A stretch of 64,000 nt of DNA from Deinococcus radiophilus. GTDB taxonomy: Bacteria; Deinococcota; Deinococci; Deinococcales; Deinococcaceae. Position 1 is the first letter of the stretch, and every line of letters begins with the position of its first letter. The notes under the pieces are model-generated. The model was not told where the DNA came from, made no database searches, and saw only the letters and a program-made list of their open reading frames with translations. Shown here in pieces: positions 38,108 through 49,124 of the stretch. The stretch spans positions 1,907,501 to 1,971,500 of the forward strand of contig NZ_CP086380.1 of assembly GCF_020889625.1 (NCBI RefSeq). Reading direction: 5' to 3'. A program made the translations under genes and the position numbers.

Positions 38108-40282
38108 TCAGCCCTGCGCTCCCTGCCCTTTCAGTTGGCCCTGCCGCCGCTGGAGCAGACCCAGCACTTCACGCGCCGCGCTCAGGATCGGCGTGCCGGG
38201 GCCGAAGATGCCCACCACCCCGGCGTCATATAGCGCCTGATAATCCTGCTGCGGAATCACGCCGCCTACAATGACCAGAATGTCGTCTGCGCCTTCAGCC
38301 TCAAGGGCGGCGATCAGCTGCGGCACCAGCGTCTTGTGGCCTGCCGCCTGACTGCTGACGCCGACCACATGCACGTCGTTCTCGACCGCTTGGCGCGCCG
38401 CTTCTTCAGGGGTCTGGAACAGAGGTGACACGTCCACGTCGAAGCCTAGGTCGGCAAAGCCGGTGGCGATCACCTTGGCGCCCCGGTCGTGGCCGTCCTG
38501 GCCCATCTTGGCGACCAGGATGCGGGGGCGGCGGCCCTCCGCCTCAGCAAAGGTATTGATGTCGGCCTGTACCTGTGCAAATTCGTCATCACCCGCGTAG
38601 CCTTGTGCGTACACGCCACTGAGGGTCTGCACCTCGGCTTGGTGGCGGCCCCAGACTTCTTCCAGAGCGCTGCTCACCTCGCCCAGCGTGGCCCGCGCCC
38701 GCATCGCTTCTACACTAAGGGCCAGCAGGTTACCTTCGCCTGTGCGGGCGGCGTCCCGCAGAGCGTCCAGCGTCGCTTCCACTTTGGCCGTGTCGCGCTC
38801 CGCTTTCAGGCGGTCCAGGCGGGCAATCTGCGACTCGCGCACGGCGGCGTTATCGATATCCAGCACCTCGTAGGCGCTGTCGTCTTTCTCCAGGCGGTAC
38901 TTGTTCACGCCCACGATCACGTCCTGGCCCCGGTCAATCCGGGCCTGTTTGCGGGCCGCCGATTCTTCGATCCGCAGCTTGGGAATGCCCTCACCGATGG
39001 CCCCCGCCATGCCGCCTAGCTCCTCCACCTCACGCATCAGCACGCGGGCTTGCTCGGCCAGGTCATGGGTCAGGCGCTCCATCAGGTAAGAGCCGCCCCA
39101 GGGGTCCACCACATCTGTGATTCCAGTTTCCTCCTGCAAAATCAGCTGGGTATTGCGGGCAATTCGGGCGCTGAAGTCGGTGGGCAGGCCAATCGCTTCG
39201 TCAAACGAGTTGGTGTGCAGGCTCTGGGTGCCACCGAACACTGCTGCCATCGCTTCTACAGCGGTCCGCACCACGTTGTTGTAAGGGTCTTGCTCAGTGA
39301 GGGACCAGCCCGAGGTCTGGCAGTGGGTCCGCAGAGCGCAGCTCATGGGGTTCTTGGGATCAAACTGGCCCATCAGTTCACTCCAGAGCATCCGGGCAGC
39401 CCGCAGCTTGGCCACTTCGGTGTAGAAGTTCATGCCGATGGCAAAGAAAAAGCTGAGGCGCGGCGCAAAGGCGTCAATGTCCAGCCCCTTATCCAGCGCA
39501 GCCCGCACGTATTCCAAGCCGTCGCTGAGGGTGTAGGCCAGTTCCAGCGCGGCATTTGCTCCGGCTTCTTGCAGGTGGTAGCCGCTGATAGAAATGGAGT
39601 TGAAGCGCGGCATCTCGGCGGCGGTGTAGGCGATGATGTCCGCAATAATCCGCATGGACGGCTCCGGCGGGTAGATGTAGGTGTTGCGGACCATAAATTC
39701 CTTGAGAATGTCATTTTGGATGGTCCCGGACAGTTGCGAACGGTCTACACCCTGTTCCTCACCCGCCACGATGAACCCGGCCAGGACCGGCAGCACCGCC
39801 CCGTTCATGGTCATGGACACCGACATCTGATCCAGCGGAATGCCGTCGAACAGCACCTTCATGTCCTCGACACTGTCAATCGCCACGCCTGCCTTGCCCA
39901 CATCGCCCACCACGCGGGGATGGTCCGAGTCGTAACCCCGGTGGGTCGCCAGGTCGAACGCCACACTGAGGCCTCTTTGTCCGGCGGCCAGGTTGCGGCG
40001 GTAAAAGGCGTTGGACTCCTCGGCGGTGGAAAAGCCTGCGTACTGCCGGATGGTCCAGGGCCGTGCCGCGTACATGGTGGCGCGTGGCCCCCGCGTAAAC
40101 GGCGCGAAGCCTGGCAGTGTATCTGTCTCCAGGCCTTCCAGATCGGCAGCGGTGTACAGCGGCCTTAGCGTCAGCCCTTCGGGGGTCTGGGTGTTGAGCG
40201 TTGCGGGGTCGGCGCCCCTGAGGTCTTTGGTGGCCAGGGTCTTCCAGTCTTGCAGGGTGGGCTTGGTAGGTGTTGAGGTCAT
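38108..40282 (-). CDS. mutA: Methylmalonyl-CoA mutase, full-length large subunit
   Basis: B12-dependent isomerisation of (R)-methylmalonyl-CoA and succinyl-CoA. 724 aa: TIM-barrel substrate domain (about residues 20-560) with [21 protein letters not shown] and the mutase block [23 protein letters not shown] (here [18 protein letters not shown]), then the cobalamin domain with the His ligand in [10 protein letters not shown] and the [13 protein letters not shown] loop. AAGGAG lies five nt before ATG 40282; the upstream frame is not credible. No MutB small subunit or MeaB is adjacent. Confidence 0.95.
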   Translation of the reverse strand: MTSTPTKPTLQDWKTLATKDLRGADPATLNTQTPEGLTLRPLYTAADLEGLETDTLPGFAPFTRGPRATMYAARPWTIRQYAGFSTAEESNAFYRRNLAAGQRGLSVAFDLATHRGYDSDHPRVVGDVGKAGVAIDSVEDMKVLFDGIPLDQMSVSMTMNGAVLPVLAGFIVAGEEQGVDRSQLSGTIQNDILKEFMVRNTYIYPPEPSMRIIADIIAYTAAEMPRFNSISISGYHLQEAGANAALELAYTLSDGLEYVRAALDKGLDIDAFAPRLSFFFAIGMNFYTEVAKLRAARMLWSELMGQFDPKNPMSCALRTHCQTSGWSLTEQDPYNNVVRTAVEAMAAVFGGTQSLHTNSFDEAIGLPTDFSARIARNTQLILQEETGITDVVDPWGGSYLMERLTHDLAEQARVLMREVEELGGMAGAIGEGIPKLRIEESAARKQARIDRGQDVIVGVNKYRLEKDDSAYEVLDIDNAAVRESQIARLDRLKAERDTAKVEATLDALRDAARTGEGNLLALSVEAMRARATLGEVSSALEEVWGRHQAEVQTLSGVYAQGYAGDDEFAQVQADINTFAEAEGRRPRILVAKMGQDGHDRGAKVIATGFADLGFDVDVSPLFQTPEEAARQAVENDVHVVGVSSQAAGHKTLVPQLIAALEAEGADDILVIVGGVIPQQDYQALYDAGVVGIFGPGTPILSAAREVLGLLQRRQGQLKGQGAQG

Positions 40283-40462
40283 AGGAACTCCTTGGGGATG
40301 GACAGGCGAGATGTTCTGGAGACGAAATTTAATAAGGTGTATGGCTGGAAAAGGGTGTAAGCAGGTCAAGGTCATCATAAGCCTGTGGCTGTCGGCCACC
40401 TCGGAAAGTCGGCCACAAGGGAGAGCAAAACCTGCACTTCAGGCCCGCGCTACAATTCCCGC

Positions 40463-41140
40463 GTGACTGCCCCTACCCGCAAACCCGTGATCCTCTCTCC
40501 CAGCCTGCTTGCCTGCGACTTTGCGCGGCTGGGTGAAGAACTCGCCACCCTGAAGGCCGCAGGCGTGCCCTGGGCACATGTGGACGTGATGGACGGCCAA
40601 TTCGTGCCCAACATCTCTTTCGGGCTGCCGATCTTGGCAGCGGCGCGGCGCGTATCGGACCTGTACATGGACGTTCACCTGATGATCGAGCAACCGGAGC
40701 GTTATCTGAAAGACTTCGCTGACGCCGGAGCCGATGGACTGACTGTGCAGGTCGAAAGCACCAAACATATCCACCGCGCGGTAGGACAGATTCGTGAACT
40801 GGGCAAGCGTGCGGGCGTGACCCTGAACCCAGGCACCTCCCTGGACACCCTGCGCCCGGTGCTGGCCGACGTGGACCTGGTGCTGATCATGAGCGTGAAT
40901 CCTGGTTTCGGGGGTCAGAAGTTCATCGGCTCAAGCGTGGAGCGGGTCCGCACCGTGCGCCGCTGGCTGGACGAGTTCGGCTCGGAAGCCGAAGTGCAGG
41001 TAGACGGTGGCGTGACGGCAGGCAACGCCCGCGCACTGGTGGAAGCAGGGGCGACCAATCTGGTGGCCGGCAGCGCCATTTTCGGGGCTGAGGGCGGCGC
41101 AGCAGCGGGCGTGCAGGCCTTCCGGGACACACTGGCATGA
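40463..41140 (+). CDS. rpe: Ribulose-phosphate 3-epimerase
   Basis: Predicted pentose-phosphate/Calvin-type epimerase, 225 aa TIM barrel. ILSPSLLACDFARLGEE, HVDVMDGQFVPNISFG and VLIMSVNPGFGGQKFI are the family blocks, with the metal-binding His and Asp present. The GTG start at 40463 follows TACAAT (40451-40456) by six nt. Overlaps comB by 4 nt. Confidence 0.95.
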   Translation: MTAPTRKPVILSPSLLACDFARLGEELATLKAAGVPWAHVDVMDGQFVPNISFGLPILAAARRVSDLYMDVHLMIEQPERYLKDFADAGADGLTVQVESTKHIHRAVGQIRELGKRAGVTLNPGTSLDTLRPVLADVDLVLIMSVNPGFGGQKFIGSSVERVRTVRRWLDEFGSEAEVQVDGGVTAGNARALVEAGATNLVAGSAIFGAEGGAAAGVQAFRDTLA

Positions 41141-41913
41141 GCCGGCGCCTGAGCGTCAGCTTACTGCCGGAACTCCACCCGCCACACACCCATGGCGGAA
41201 CCGCTCTGGTGATTGACGTGCTGCGGGCCACCACCACCGCAACCACTTTTCTAGAACAGGGGGCGGACGCTGTGATTTTCGCGCCCACGCCAGAGGTGGC
41301 TTTTGCGCGGCGTGAGGCGGCGGGCGGCGCTCAGGTCCGGCTGGCCGGTGAGCGCAGCGGCGTGATCATCCCAGGCTTCGACCTGGGCAACAGCCCGTTG
41401 GACGCCCAGCGGCAGAATTGGGCCGGGCACCAAATCGTCATGAACACCACCAACGGCACGGGAGCGGCTCACCTGGCGGCCCAGAGTGCCGAGCGGGTGC
41501 TGCTGGCCTGCCTGCGTAACGCTCCAGCGGCGGCGGTGGCAGCCCTGGCCTACCCTGGCGACCTGCGGATCGTGTGCTCCGGCACCAACCGACAGGTCAG
41601 CCTGGACGACTGCTACGCGGCGGGCGTGCTGGTACGTGAACTGCTGGACCGCGCAGTCTGTCAACCGGACGACTCAGCGCAGATGGTCCTGGCCCTGCTG
41701 AACCAGTGGCCCGATCCCCTCGCAGCATTAGAAGCCAGCCGCCACGGCCAGCGTCTACTGGGCCTAGGTGACGTGGACGCCGCGCTGGCTGATTTGGCCC
41801 TTGATGTGGCCTTCTGCGCCAAAGTGGGCGTCAGCGATACTGTGCCCCGGTTGCTGGGCAGTGAGACAGGCGGTTTGGTCTTCAGCGCAAACGACCAAGA
41901 AAATACAGCGTAA
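41137..41913 (+). CDS. 2-phosphosulfolactate phosphatase family (ComB)
   Basis: 258 aa. VIDVLRATTTATTFLEQGAD, LAGERSGVIIPGFDLGNSPL and NTTNGTGAAH match the ComB family, whose founding member makes sulfolactate for coenzyme M. Deinococci do not make coenzyme M, so the true substrate is unknown. It shares an operon with rpe (ATGA overlap) and ends 41 nt before nspC. Confidence 0.86.
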   Translation: MSRRLSVSLLPELHPPHTHGGTALVIDVLRATTTATTFLEQGADAVIFAPTPEVAFARREAAGGAQVRLAGERSGVIIPGFDLGNSPLDAQRQNWAGHQIVMNTTNGTGAAHLAAQSAERVLLACLRNAPAAAVAALAYPGDLRIVCSGTNRQVSLDDCYAAGVLVRELLDRAVCQPDDSAQMVLALLNQWPDPLAALEASRHGQRLLGLGDVDAALADLALDVAFCAKVGVSDTVPRLLGSETGGLVFSANDQENTA

Positions 41914-41954
41914 CTGGGACGCCCCTTCTTCCCACTAGCCTCTAGACTGTCCGC

Positions 41955-43187
41955 ATGACCGAGTTGCCCGCTGACCTCCGCTTGCCCGACGTGACCGATC
42001 CACAAACCGTGAATTGGGCCGAAATTCCCAGTCCCGCCTTCGTGCTGGACGAGACGCGGCTGCGGCGCAACCTGGCACTGATCTCCTATGTGCAGGAAAA
42101 GAGCGGCGCACAGATTATCGTGGCCTTCAAGGGTTTTTCGATGTGGTCCACGTTCCCCATTCTGCGCGAGTACGGCATCAGTGGGGCCACCGCCAGCAGC
42201 CTGAACGAAGTCATCCTGGCCGACGAGGAAATGCAGGGCGAGGTGCATGCCTACGCGCCCGCCTACAGTGATGAGGACTTTCCAGAAATCCTGCGCCGCT
42301 CGGACCACATCGTGTTCAACTCGCTGGCGCAGTGGGAGCGCTTCCGCCCCCAGGTGGAGGCCGCCCGTCAAGGGGGCCGCACCATTCACGCAGGTCTGCG
42401 CGTCAACCCTGAATACGCTGAGGTCGAAACTGACCTGTACAACCCCGCCGGGCCGTTCTCGCGGTTAGGCGTTACCCGCCGCGAGTTTCCGGATACGTTG
42501 CCCGAAGGCATTGACGGCCTGCACTTTCACACACTCTGCGAAAAAGACTCCGACACGCTGGAGCGCACGCTAGAAGTGCTGGAGGAGAAGTTCGGGGAAT
42601 TCCTGGCCTCTGATCAGGTGGCGTGGGTCAATTTCGGTGGCGGCCACCTGATGACCCGCGAAGGCTACGACATTGAGCGACTGATCCGGGTGGTGCGGGC
42701 GTTCCGCGAACGCTGGAACGTGCACGTGATCCTGGAACCTGGCAGCGCTTTCGGCTGGCAGACTGGTTGGCTGGTCAGCAGCGTGCTGGACGTGGTCCAT
42801 AACGTCAAAGACGCTGTGCTGCTGGACGTGTCAGTCAGCGCCCATATGCCCGACGTGCTGGAAATGCCCTACCGACCACGCATCCTGGGCGCTGGCGACC
42901 CCCCGGACGATACTCACCGCGAGGCCGACGCCGGGGCATCAGGCCACCGCTACATCATTGGCGGCACCACCTGCCTCGCCGGCGACGTGGTGGGCGAGTA
43001 TGTTTTCCCGGAGCCGCTCAAGGTCGGGGACCGGGTCGTCTTTGACGACATGATCCACTACACCATGGTCAAGACGACCTTTTTCAACGGCGTCAAGCAC
43101 CCGGATATCGGCATCCTGCACGCAGACGGCTCGTACGAACGGGTCAAGGTGTTCGGCTACGACGAATTCAAGGCCAAGCTGAGCTGA
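41955..43187 (+). CDS. nspC: Carboxynorspermidine decarboxylase
   Basis: PLP fold-III decarboxylase in the norspermidine/spermidine bypass pathway, 410 aa. FKGFSMWSTFPILREYGISGATASSLNE is the PLP-Lys region, then GLHFHTLCEKDSDTLERTLE and WVNFGGGHLMTREGYD, and the terminal IGGTTCLAGDVVGEY. No carboxynorspermidine dehydrogenase gene is next to it here. TAGACT (41943-41948) lies six nt before the ATG. Confidence 0.92.
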   Translation: MTELPADLRLPDVTDPQTVNWAEIPSPAFVLDETRLRRNLALISYVQEKSGAQIIVAFKGFSMWSTFPILREYGISGATASSLNEVILADEEMQGEVHAYAPAYSDEDFPEILRRSDHIVFNSLAQWERFRPQVEAARQGGRTIHAGLRVNPEYAEVETDLYNPAGPFSRLGVTRREFPDTLPEGIDGLHFHTLCEKDSDTLERTLEVLEEKFGEFLASDQVAWVNFGGGHLMTREGYDIERLIRVVRAFRERWNVHVILEPGSAFGWQTGWLVSSVLDVVHNVKDAVLLDVSVSAHMPDVLEMPYRPRILGAGDPPDDTHREADAGASGHRYIIGGTTCLAGDVVGEYVFPEPLKVGDRVVFDDMIHYTMVKTTFFNGVKHPDIGILHADGSYERVKVFGYDEFKAKLS

Positions 43188-43213
43188 GGAAGTAGACCCG
43201 CTACACTGCCTCC

Positions 43214-43567
43214 ATGACACGCGACGCTGAGTTCCGCCGACGCATTCTGGACCTGGTGGCCCGGATTCCCAGAGGCCGGGTCATGACCTACGGTCAACTG
43301 GCGTTGCTGGCGGGCCAGCCAGGCGCGGCGCGGCAGGCCGGATACGTGATGAACAGCCTTCAGGGCGGGGATCACGGCCTGCCCTGGCAGCGGGTGGTGA
43401 ATGCCCAGGGCCGCATCAGCACCACCAAAATTGGGCTGGGGGATCTGCAACTGGCACTTCTGATCCATGACGGTGTGGACTTTGACAGCAGCGGACGGCT
43501 GAACCTGTCCGAGCGGCAGTGGTGGCCGGAAGAAGCTCAGGAAGGGGGCACACCGACCCTCTTTTGA
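43214..43567 (+). CDS. Alkyltransferase-like protein (ATL)
   Basis: 117 aa MGMT-fold protein that binds O6-alkylguanine but cannot transfer the alkyl group. The active site PCHRV of MGMT reads PWQRVVN here, so Trp replaces the acceptor Cys, the ATL signature. RGRVMTYGQLALLAG is the DNA-binding block. It is expected to flag lesions for nucleotide excision repair. TACACT (43202-43207) lies six nt before the ATG. Fits the DNA-repair theme of Deinococcus. Confidence 0.9.
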   Translation: MTRDAEFRRRILDLVARIPRGRVMTYGQLALLAGQPGAARQAGYVMNSLQGGDHGLPWQRVVNAQGRISTTKIGLGDLQLALLIHDGVDFDSSGRLNLSERQWWPEEAQEGGTPTLF

Positions 43568-43629
43568 AAGTGGTGCGGGAGGGCAGATGGTCCTCCCAAC
43601 CGCCCGGTCAGCGCGCTATCCTGTTCAGC

Positions 43630-44373
43630 ATGACAAGTCTGAGAACCCGTATGACCCAGGGAAACATCGTTTCCTGGCTCACTGGAATTCTGCTGGGGGT
43701 CGTTCTGGGCGTCGCCCTGCTGTTTTTGACCAATGCCGGCGCACCATCCGCGACTGATCCGGTAAAGGACGGAGTGGCCGTCACCACCGATGCCAGCGCT
43801 ACCGAAGCCGCCGAGGACGGCAATACTCCCGATACAGCTGGCATTACCCAGGGCAGCCAGGGCGGTATTTCCGATACCTCGACCAACGCCAGCCCCAGCA
43901 CGGCCCCCACCGTGGGTGACCCGGCCACCACCGCCAGTGACGACAACGAAGAAGTCGCTGCCGAAACCGAGGAAGCCGGAAGCGGTGAGAGCGATGAGGG
44001 TGGTTCAGGCACGTCTGACAGTCAGGCCACTGAAGGCGAGAGCGCCGCTAGCGAAAGTGAAGGGGGCGCCGCTGAAGAAGCCACTCCTGCCGCTGGGGCT
44101 ACCGAAAGTTCAGCCCAGGGTGACGCCGCCGCTGGCCAGGAAATCTTTGCCGGGTCCTGTGGTGGTTGTCACGGTGCCCAGGGACAAGGCGGCATCGGTC
44201 CAGCCATGACCGAAAATGCCAATGGCTGGGACCTTACCGGCTTCACCCAGACCCTGCGCGAAGGCGTCACCCCCGATGGCCGTGAACTCGCCCCCACCAT
44301 GCCCCGCTTCTCCGAGGCCCAGCTCTCTGACGCCGACGTCGCCAACATCCACGCCTGGGTCCAGTCCCTCTGA
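43630..44373 (+). CDS. Membrane-anchored cytochrome c
   Basis: 247 aa: uncleaved membrane anchor (about residues 13-36), an acidic Ser/Thr/Ala/Glu-rich linker of roughly 115 residues, then a small c-type domain of about 80 residues with one heme site SCGGCH and an axial Met candidate in PTMPRFSEAQL. Likely electron carrier on the outer face of the inner membrane. The linker is unusually long and carries repeated SESE/TEEA-type runs. TATCCT (43617-43622) lies seven nt before the ATG. Confidence 0.85.
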   Translation: MTSLRTRMTQGNIVSWLTGILLGVVLGVALLFLTNAGAPSATDPVKDGVAVTTDASATEAAEDGNTPDTAGITQGSQGGISDTSTNASPSTAPTVGDPATTASDDNEEVAAETEEAGSGESDEGGSGTSDSQATEGESAASESEGGAAEEATPAAGATESSAQGDAAAGQEIFAGSCGGCHGAQGQGGIGPAMTENANGWDLTGFTQTLREGVTPDGRELAPTMPRFSEAQLSDADVANIHAWVQSL

Positions 44374-44516
44374 TCCACAGCACAATGAGGCTGCGTTAGG
44401 ATAAAGCGCAAGCCCACAATTGACGCTGGCCGCCAAGCAGCCGCATCAGCACCTGACAGCGTTCAGTGTCAACAATCACGCCTAGCCAACCCAAAAGTTC
44501 TACAGGAGGAAAACAC

Positions 44517-45452
<936 letters not shown>

Positions 45453-45469
45453 GTTTCACGAACTCAAGG

Positions 45470-45506
45470 GTGGGGAGCAGGCCATTTTGGCTTTGTTCCC
45501 CACTTT
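45470..45506. terminator. Terminator between fba and a convergent phosphatase
   Basis: GTGGGGA/TCCCCAC stem with an inner GGCC/GGCT arm and TTT after it. Can serve both strands. Confidence 0.78.
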
Positions 45507-45516
45507 GCTGGGCCTC

Positions 45517-46329
45517 TTACACTCGGGCCAGTTCAGCAGGCAACATGTGCCCAAAGGCCGGCAGAGTCTCAGCCACTTGACGGTTCCCCTCCCCTTCCAG
45601 CACGACCAGTCCACGCGGCCCGTCCACCTGCAGCGGCAGCAGCGCCAGTCGCCCGGTTTTGTAGGCAGCCAGGTCTAGATAGACCTGCTTACCCTGCTGG
45701 ATGACCACCCGTACTGGCGTATGCCCATGCACCGAGTAGGTCACACCTGTCGGCAACTCGTAGAGCCCATCAGTTGGGCGCAGCCACAGCACCGCCGACA
45801 TGGGGTCGGGGTAGTCACGGTGGGCCTTGGGCGGGCTGGCATGCGTGACCATCACACTGGGCGCTGCCGGCAACTCGGCGTGAATCTCCCCTTCCCCATC
45901 CACAAAGACCATCCGGGGCAGGTCCTGTAGGTATTCGCGCATCAACTCTGGGAACTGTTCCAGCGTCAGGCCGCCCAGCTCTCGCCGCACCGATTCGCCC
46001 CCGGCCCGCATCCACCACTGCATCCCTTGCATGGCCAGGCGTAGGTCTTGGGGATTGGCCGACTGCTGAAAGCGGCTGAAGTGCTGCGGGCCTTCCAGTG
46101 CCATCCGCTCATGGTTCCCCATCAGCAACGTGGCACGGCCCTCTTTCCGCAGTTCCAGCAGCCGGGCCACACAGCGCAGGGAGTGTGGCCCACGGTCTAT
46201 GGCGTCGCCTAAGTTCAGCAGGTGCCAGTTTGGCCAGTGCGCTTCGGCATACCGCACTGCCGCTTCCAGCAGATCAGCGCGGCCATGCAGGTCGGGAACG
46301 ACAAAGACGGTCCTTGACTCAGACATCAC
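45517..46329 (-). CDS. Metallophosphoesterase (PrpA/Ser-Thr phosphatase type)
   Basis: 270 aa calcineurin-like phosphoesterase with VPDLHGR, LGDAIDRGPHS, LMGNHERM and YSVHGHTPV, the usual metal ligands. Could be a protein phosphatase or a dinucleoside-tetraphosphate hydrolase. Start: GTG 46329 (five nt after TACACT, complement of 46335-46340) or ATG 46326 (eight nt); the first is used here. Divergent from the next phosphoesterase, 46 bp away. Confidence 0.85.
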   Translation of the reverse strand: MMSESRTVFVVPDLHGRADLLEAAVRYAEAHWPNWHLLNLGDAIDRGPHSLRCVARLLELRKEGRATLLMGNHERMALEGPQHFSRFQQSANPQDLRLAMQGMQWWMRAGGESVRRELGGLTLEQFPELMREYLQDLPRMVFVDGEGEIHAELPAAPSVMVTHASPPKAHRDYPDPMSAVLWLRPTDGLYELPTGVTYSVHGHTPVRVVIQQGKQVYLDLAAYKTGRLALLPLQVDGPRGLVVLEGEGNRQVAETLPAFGHMLPAELARV

Positions 46330-46375
46330 CTGCCAGTGTACCTAGCGTTAACCTTAGTCACCTAGGCTGACTCTC

Positions 46376-47257
46376 ATGAACCGCAAGTTGACCCGCCGCG
46401 AGTGGATCAGGCGCAGCCTACTCGGCACGGTAGGCCTGGGCACACTGCTAGGGGGCGGGGCAGTGGCTGGGGCTTATGGCCTCAGCGTCAGCCGACATAG
46501 ACACGCCATGCCAGGCCTCAGGACCCCGCTGCGGGTCGTTTTTCTGACCGATCTGCACTACGGCCTGTATATAGCAGCGGGCAGTGTGCGCCGCTGGGTA
46601 GAAGCCGCCCTAGCTGAGCGGCCCGATCTGATTCTGCTGGGCGGTGACTTTGTAGATGTGCGGGCCGGTGAAACCCCCACTGAATTGCTGAATGAGTTGT
46701 CCCGCCTGCGTGCACCCCTGGGCGTCTATGGGGTGTGGGGCAACCACGATTACGGCAGTTTCGGCAAATATGCTTCGCGCTGGCGCGGCGCAGCAACTCC
46801 GAACTGGCCGCAGTACCGTCAGGAGTACACAGAATTGCTGGACCAGATCGGCATCCAACTGTTGCGAAACGATATCGCGCAGCCCAGGGATGACCTGCAC
46901 CTCATAGGCACCGATGACCGCTGGCACGGCGACTCGCCGGACCTCACGGCGCTGCTGGCAGAGGCGGGGGGACGGGCCACGTTACTGCTGACCCACAACC
47001 CCGACATTTTGCCGGAGCTGCCCCAGCACATTGGCCTGACGCTCGCCGGACATACCCACGGCGGTCAGGTCCGACTCCCTGGCGTGGGGGCAGTGGTCGT
47101 GCCCAGTGACTACCACACCCGCTTCGATATGGGTTGGAAAGAAGGCGCGCACAGTAGCCCCGCCTATGTGAGCCGGGGACTGGGGGTGTCGGGTTTACCG
47201 GTGCGGACCCTGTGCGCGCCAGAGGTGACCGTACTGGAGTTACAGCCAGCCGAATAG
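46376..47257 (+). CDS. Tat-exported metallophosphoesterase (YaeI-like)
   Basis: 293 aa. A twin-Arg signal (LTRREWIRRSLLG) and a hydrophobic helix lead a calcineurin-like phosphoesterase with LTDLHYG, LGGDFVD, WGNHDYG, LLTHNPD and LAGHTHGGQV. Relatives act on phospholipids at the membrane. TAGGCT (46363-46368) lies seven nt before the ATG. The stop is 1 nt short of the convergent glgA stop. Confidence 0.88.
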   Translation: MNRKLTRREWIRRSLLGTVGLGTLLGGGAVAGAYGLSVSRHRHAMPGLRTPLRVVFLTDLHYGLYIAAGSVRRWVEAALAERPDLILLGGDFVDVRAGETPTELLNELSRLRAPLGVYGVWGNHDYGSFGKYASRWRGAATPNWPQYRQEYTELLDQIGIQLLRNDIAQPRDDLHLIGTDDRWHGDSPDLTALLAEAGGRATLLLTHNPDILPELPQHIGLTLAGHTHGGQVRLPGVGAVVVPSDYHTRFDMGWKEGAHSSPAYVSRGLGVSGLPVRTLCAPEVTVLELQPAE

Positions 47258-47258
47258 G

Positions 47259-48632
47259 TCAGCCGCGTCCAGCCAGCACATCCGCATATAGTGCCGCATA
47301 GGCCCGTGCCGAGGCGTCCCAGCTGAAATCCAGCGCCATCCCTTCGCGCACCCGGCGTTCCCACTCAGCCCTATCCGCGCGGGTCGCCAGGGCCTCATTG
47401 GCAGAACTCAGCAAAGCTTCAGAGGTGGCCTCACCGAAGGTAAAGCCGATGCTGGAGGGCACGGTATCTACCAGGCCGCCCGTCTCACGAACCAGTGGCA
47501 GGGTGCCGTAGCGCAGCGCAATCATCTGCGAGAGGCCGCAGGGCTCAAAGCGGCTGGGCATAGCAAACATGTCAGCCCCGGCGTAGATACGGTGGGCCAG
47601 GGCCTCGTCCAGGCCACCTTTGAAGGCCACCCGGGGATGGTATCCCCAGCCGGCAAAGGCAGCTTCCAGTACGGGGTCGCCGCCGCCCAAGATGACGACA
47701 TTCCAGGACCCCACCAGCTCAGGCAAGGCCCGAAGTAGCAAGTCCATGCCCTTCTGATCGGCCAAACGGCTCACGGTCCCTAGGATAGGAGCGCGGTCAA
47801 AGCCGAACTCGGCACGCAGGCGGCGGCGGTTGCCGCTCTTACCGCGCAGCCCCGAATAGTTCATAACGTAAGCGTCGCGCCGGGGATTCCAGCGTTCCAG
47901 ATCCAAGCCATTCAAGATTCCGTGCAAGCGACCTTCGCGCTCCAGGCGTTGCAGGACACCTTCCAGCCCTTCGCCGTATTCAGGCGTTGTAATTTCCTGA
48001 GCGTAGGTCGGGCTGACGGTGGTCACGCGGTCCGCGAACATCAGGCCCGACTTGAGAAGATTGGCCTCACCGTGAAACTCAACGCCGTCTGGCCCCAGTG
48101 CCCAGCCGGGCAGCGCCATCCACTCTGCGGCTTCGTACAGCGGCCAGCGCCCCTGGTACTGAAGGTTGTGGACGGTAAACACCGTGGGCCAGCCGCTCAG
48201 CTGCGCATGGGCCACCACCAAGCCCGAATGCCAGTCGTGTCCGTGCAACAACCGGGGCTGAACTCCCAGCGACTGTAATACTGGAACCACAGCGCATCCG
48301 AAGCGGCTGAAACGCCGCACATCGTCTGCGTGGTACAGCCCAGGGCGGTCAAAATCTGCCAACCCCAGAAAAAGGTAGTCCACGCCGCCGCGTCGCTCAT
48401 GGCCCAGGCGCACTGCACCTACGCCCTCTACTGTCAGTGTTTCTACCAGCTGCACCTGAGCGGCGTCCTCCAGGCCCTGGTACCAGGGCGTCACCACTAC
48501 CGTAGGCTGACCGGCAGCTGCCTGAGCCGCCGGGAGCGCGCCCAACACATCGGCCAGGCCACCTGTACGCGAGAAGGGAAAGACCTCCGAGGCCACGTGG
48601 ACTGTGGGACCAGCTGGCAGGGATAGGGTCAT
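47259..48632 (-). CDS. glgA: Glycogen synthase (ADP-glucose)
   Basis: 457 aa GT5 glycosyltransferase. N-terminal EVFPFSRTGGLADVLGALP (Arg in place of the usual Lys in KTGGL), HDWHSGLV, and the C-terminal SRFEPCGLSQMIALRYGTLPLVRETGGL. Slightly shorter than the 470-490 aa of many homologues. No other glg gene is in the window. Confidence 0.94.
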   Translation of the reverse strand: MTLSLPAGPTVHVASEVFPFSRTGGLADVLGALPAAQAAAGQPTVVVTPWYQGLEDAAQVQLVETLTVEGVGAVRLGHERRGGVDYLFLGLADFDRPGLYHADDVRRFSRFGCAVVPVLQSLGVQPRLLHGHDWHSGLVVAHAQLSGWPTVFTVHNLQYQGRWPLYEAAEWMALPGWALGPDGVEFHGEANLLKSGLMFADRVTTVSPTYAQEITTPEYGEGLEGVLQRLEREGRLHGILNGLDLERWNPRRDAYVMNYSGLRGKSGNRRRLRAEFGFDRAPILGTVSRLADQKGMDLLLRALPELVGSWNVVILGGGDPVLEAAFAGWGYHPRVAFKGGLDEALAHRIYAGADMFAMPSRFEPCGLSQMIALRYGTLPLVRETGGLVDTVPSSIGFTFGEATSEALLSSANEALATRADRAEWERRVREGMALDFSWDASARAYAALYADVLAGRG

Positions 48633-48702
48633 GCTGCCATGATACTGGCCACCTATCGGCTGAGGGTCATCCCATAGGCTTCCTGAACGCGTCTCAGGGG
48701 CG

Positions 48703-48732
48703 TTGACTTTTGCACGGGGCCACTGATAAACT
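48703..48732 (+). promoter_or_regulatory. Promoter of the tRNA pair
   Basis: -35 TTGACT (48703-48708), 18-bp spacer, -10 TAAACT (48727-48732), 15 bp ahead of the first tRNA. A single terminator after the second tRNA suggests one bicistronic transcript. Confidence 0.82.
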
Positions 48733-48747
48733 CCTGAGGCTTGAGAC

Positions 48748-48823
<76 letters not shown>

Positions 48824-48850
48824 AGTGTGGCACTGCAGGCCACAAATTCT

Positions 48851-48926
<76 letters not shown>

Positions 48927-48934
48927 GATCTTTT

Positions 48935-48965
48935 CCCTCACCCTTTATGGTGGGGGATTTTTGTT
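48935..48965 (+). terminator. Terminator of the tRNA operon
   Basis: CCCTCACC/GGTGGGGG stem with G-T pairs, loop CTTTAT, then ATTTTTGTT. Confidence 0.82.
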
Positions 48966-48998
48966 GTTTAGCCGAGCCCTACACCACTTGTAGCCAAG

Positions 48999-49007
48999 TT
49001 ATCCACA
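48999..49007 (+). promoter_or_regulatory. DnaA box upstream of dnaA
   Basis: Consensus TTATCCACA, 118 bp before the proposed dnaA start. Probably used for autoregulation of dnaA; no -35/-10 pair stands out next to it. Confidence 0.7.
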
Positions 49008-49124
49008 GGCCTGGTGATATGCTGGCGGCACTGCGCCAAGCTGCCGGAGCAGAGCCGCCATGTCACTCTTGTATGTCTGCTTTCTCCGTCTGAACGGCCT
49101 GAATGAAAAGGGGAGGTACGCACT

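Noticed and set aside
39050..40168. 372-codon frame opposite methylmalonyl-CoA mutase
   Set aside because: Antisense shadow of a conserved enzyme; no recognised motif.
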